This document shows positions 6,241 to 6,536 of a stretch of 6,536 nucleotides of DNA, piece by piece. The position numbers were made by a program, and so were the translations under genes. Within the stretch, counting starts at the first letter, position 1, and every line of letters begins with the position of its first letter. Source of the DNA: an uncultured Clostridia bacterium (GTDB taxonomy: Bacteria; Bacillota; Clostridia; Oscillospirales; CAG-272); assembly GCA_946055715.1 (NCBI GenBank), contig CAMGGT010000055.1, positions 1 to 6,536 on the forward strand. Direction: 5' to 3'. The notes beneath the pieces are model-generated. The model searched no databases. It had not been told where the DNA came from and worked only from the letters and a program-made list of their open reading frames with translations.

Positions 6241-6265
6241 CTTTTTGAAAAAGGCCTCCCCCACA
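6229..6265. terminator. Perfect 18-bp-arm hairpin between convergent genes, no U-tract
   Basis: Arms 6229-6246 and 6248-6265 are exact reverse complements around G6247 (TGTGGGGGAGGCCTTTTT and its complement). The stem is very stable and GC-rich at its base. Neither strand has a run of T directly after the stem; the sequence continues ACACCCCCTCTC on the plus strand side. It may act as a transcript-stabilising end or a bidirectional terminator between the operon and the opposing gene, or be a copy of a dispersed intergenic palindrome. The palindrome is certain; the function is inferred. Confidence 0.65.
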
Positions 6266-6375
6266 CCCCCTCTCAAAAACTTCTAATGAAAAGTAATAAA
6301 ATGATGAAGAGTCATAAAAAATGTTCCCGGCAAATTCCTTCAGCCCGGCAAATGAACTTGTAGGGCGGGGGATTG
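6266..6375. other. AT-rich intergenic gap with a short direct repeat
   Basis: No credible gene on either strand. It is A-rich at 6279-6322, unlike the GC-rich operon. CCCGGCAAAT occurs at 6326-6335 and 6344-6353, 18 bp apart. No clear promoter or U-tract terminator is seen. Confidence 0.5.
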
Positions 6376-6536
6376 CTATTCCGAATATCCGATGAAAGTT
6401 ACACCCACCGCAGAAGTCGTCGATTCCCCTACCGTCATCTTAAAATATCGGCTTATCCCATCCAACCCAAAACAACTTTTCACTTCGCCGTCAGGCGAAA
6501 TATCACACCGCAGGTATTTCATTTGCCGCTTGCCTG
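6376..6536 (-). CDS. C-terminal end of a convergent gene, product unknown (partial)
   Basis: On the minus strand one frame is open from the right edge to TAG at 6378-6376, giving 52 residues. It includes MKYLRCDISPDGEVKSC, then FGLDGISRYFKMTVGE, and ends VGVTFIGYSE. The alternation of hydrophobic and polar residues and the SPDGE turn look like a beta-rich protein end. The frame continues past the window, and an internal ATG at 6524-6522 has no good ribosome site, so a truncated larger gene is more likely than a complete small one. I do not recognise the family. Its base composition is lower in GC than the operon, which may mean a different origin. Confidence 0.45.
   Translation of the reverse strand, partial: GKRQMKYLRCDISPDGEVKSCFGLDGISRYFKMTVGESTTSAVGVTFIGYSE

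Noticed and set aside
6229..6265. CRISPR repeat or attachment site at the palindrome
   Set aside because: Only one copy in the window, with no regularly spaced repeats, integrase or cas gene.
6326..6353. CCCGGCAAAT direct repeat as an operator
   Set aside because: Ten bases repeated twice at 18-bp spacing, with no promoter nearby; noted in the gap entry only.
6070..6363. 97-codon plus-strand frame running through the hairpin
   Set aside because: Overlaps the lactonase end in another frame and reads through tandem repeats and the palindrome; composition is not protein-like.

Overview
The window reads as a catabolic locus from a moderately high-GC bacterium with strong AGGAGG-type Shine-Dalgarno sites and near-consensus sigma-70/sigma-A promoters. 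A Firmicute of the Clostridia/Oscillospiraceae type from a gut or another plant-fibre habitat fits best. This is inferred from style and gene content; no phylogenetic marker is present.

Layout. Bases 1-664 (minus strand) hold the N-terminal 221 residues of an AraC/XylS-family regulator that runs off the left edge. Bases 665-794 are a compact divergent control region. It contains two 14-bp direct repeats 21 bp apart, a forward promoter whose -35 box abuts the second repeat, and a perfect-consensus reverse promoter for the regulator. The two promoters' -10 boxes overlap almost completely. Bases 795-6184 are five tightly spaced plus-strand genes that look like one operon: an enolase-superfamily (mandelate racemase subgroup) sugar-acid dehydratase, a short-chain dehydrogenase/reductase (SDR), a GH10-like glycoside hydrolase without a signal peptide, an RraA/HMG-aldolase-family protein, and a seven-bladed beta-propeller lactonase. 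Bases 6185-6375 hold short tandem repeats, a perfect 18-bp-arm hairpin without a U-tract, and an AT-rich gap. Bases 6376-6536 (minus strand) hold the probable C-terminal end of a convergent gene.

How the genes may work together (inference). The GH10-like enzyme would release a sugar in the cytoplasm. The SDR could oxidise it to a lactone, the propeller lactonase open it to an aldonic acid, the dehydratase convert that to a 2-keto-3-deoxy acid, and the RraA-like protein cleave this as a pyruvate aldolase. That would be a complete non-phosphorylative (Dahms/Entner-Doudoroff-like) oxidative route packaged with its own glycosidase. It would be controlled by an AraC-type regulator that senses the sugar or an intermediate and also controls itself. 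The sugar is unknown: GH10 suggests xylose or a xylan fragment, but the GH10 protein is divergent. No transporter or kinase is in the window.
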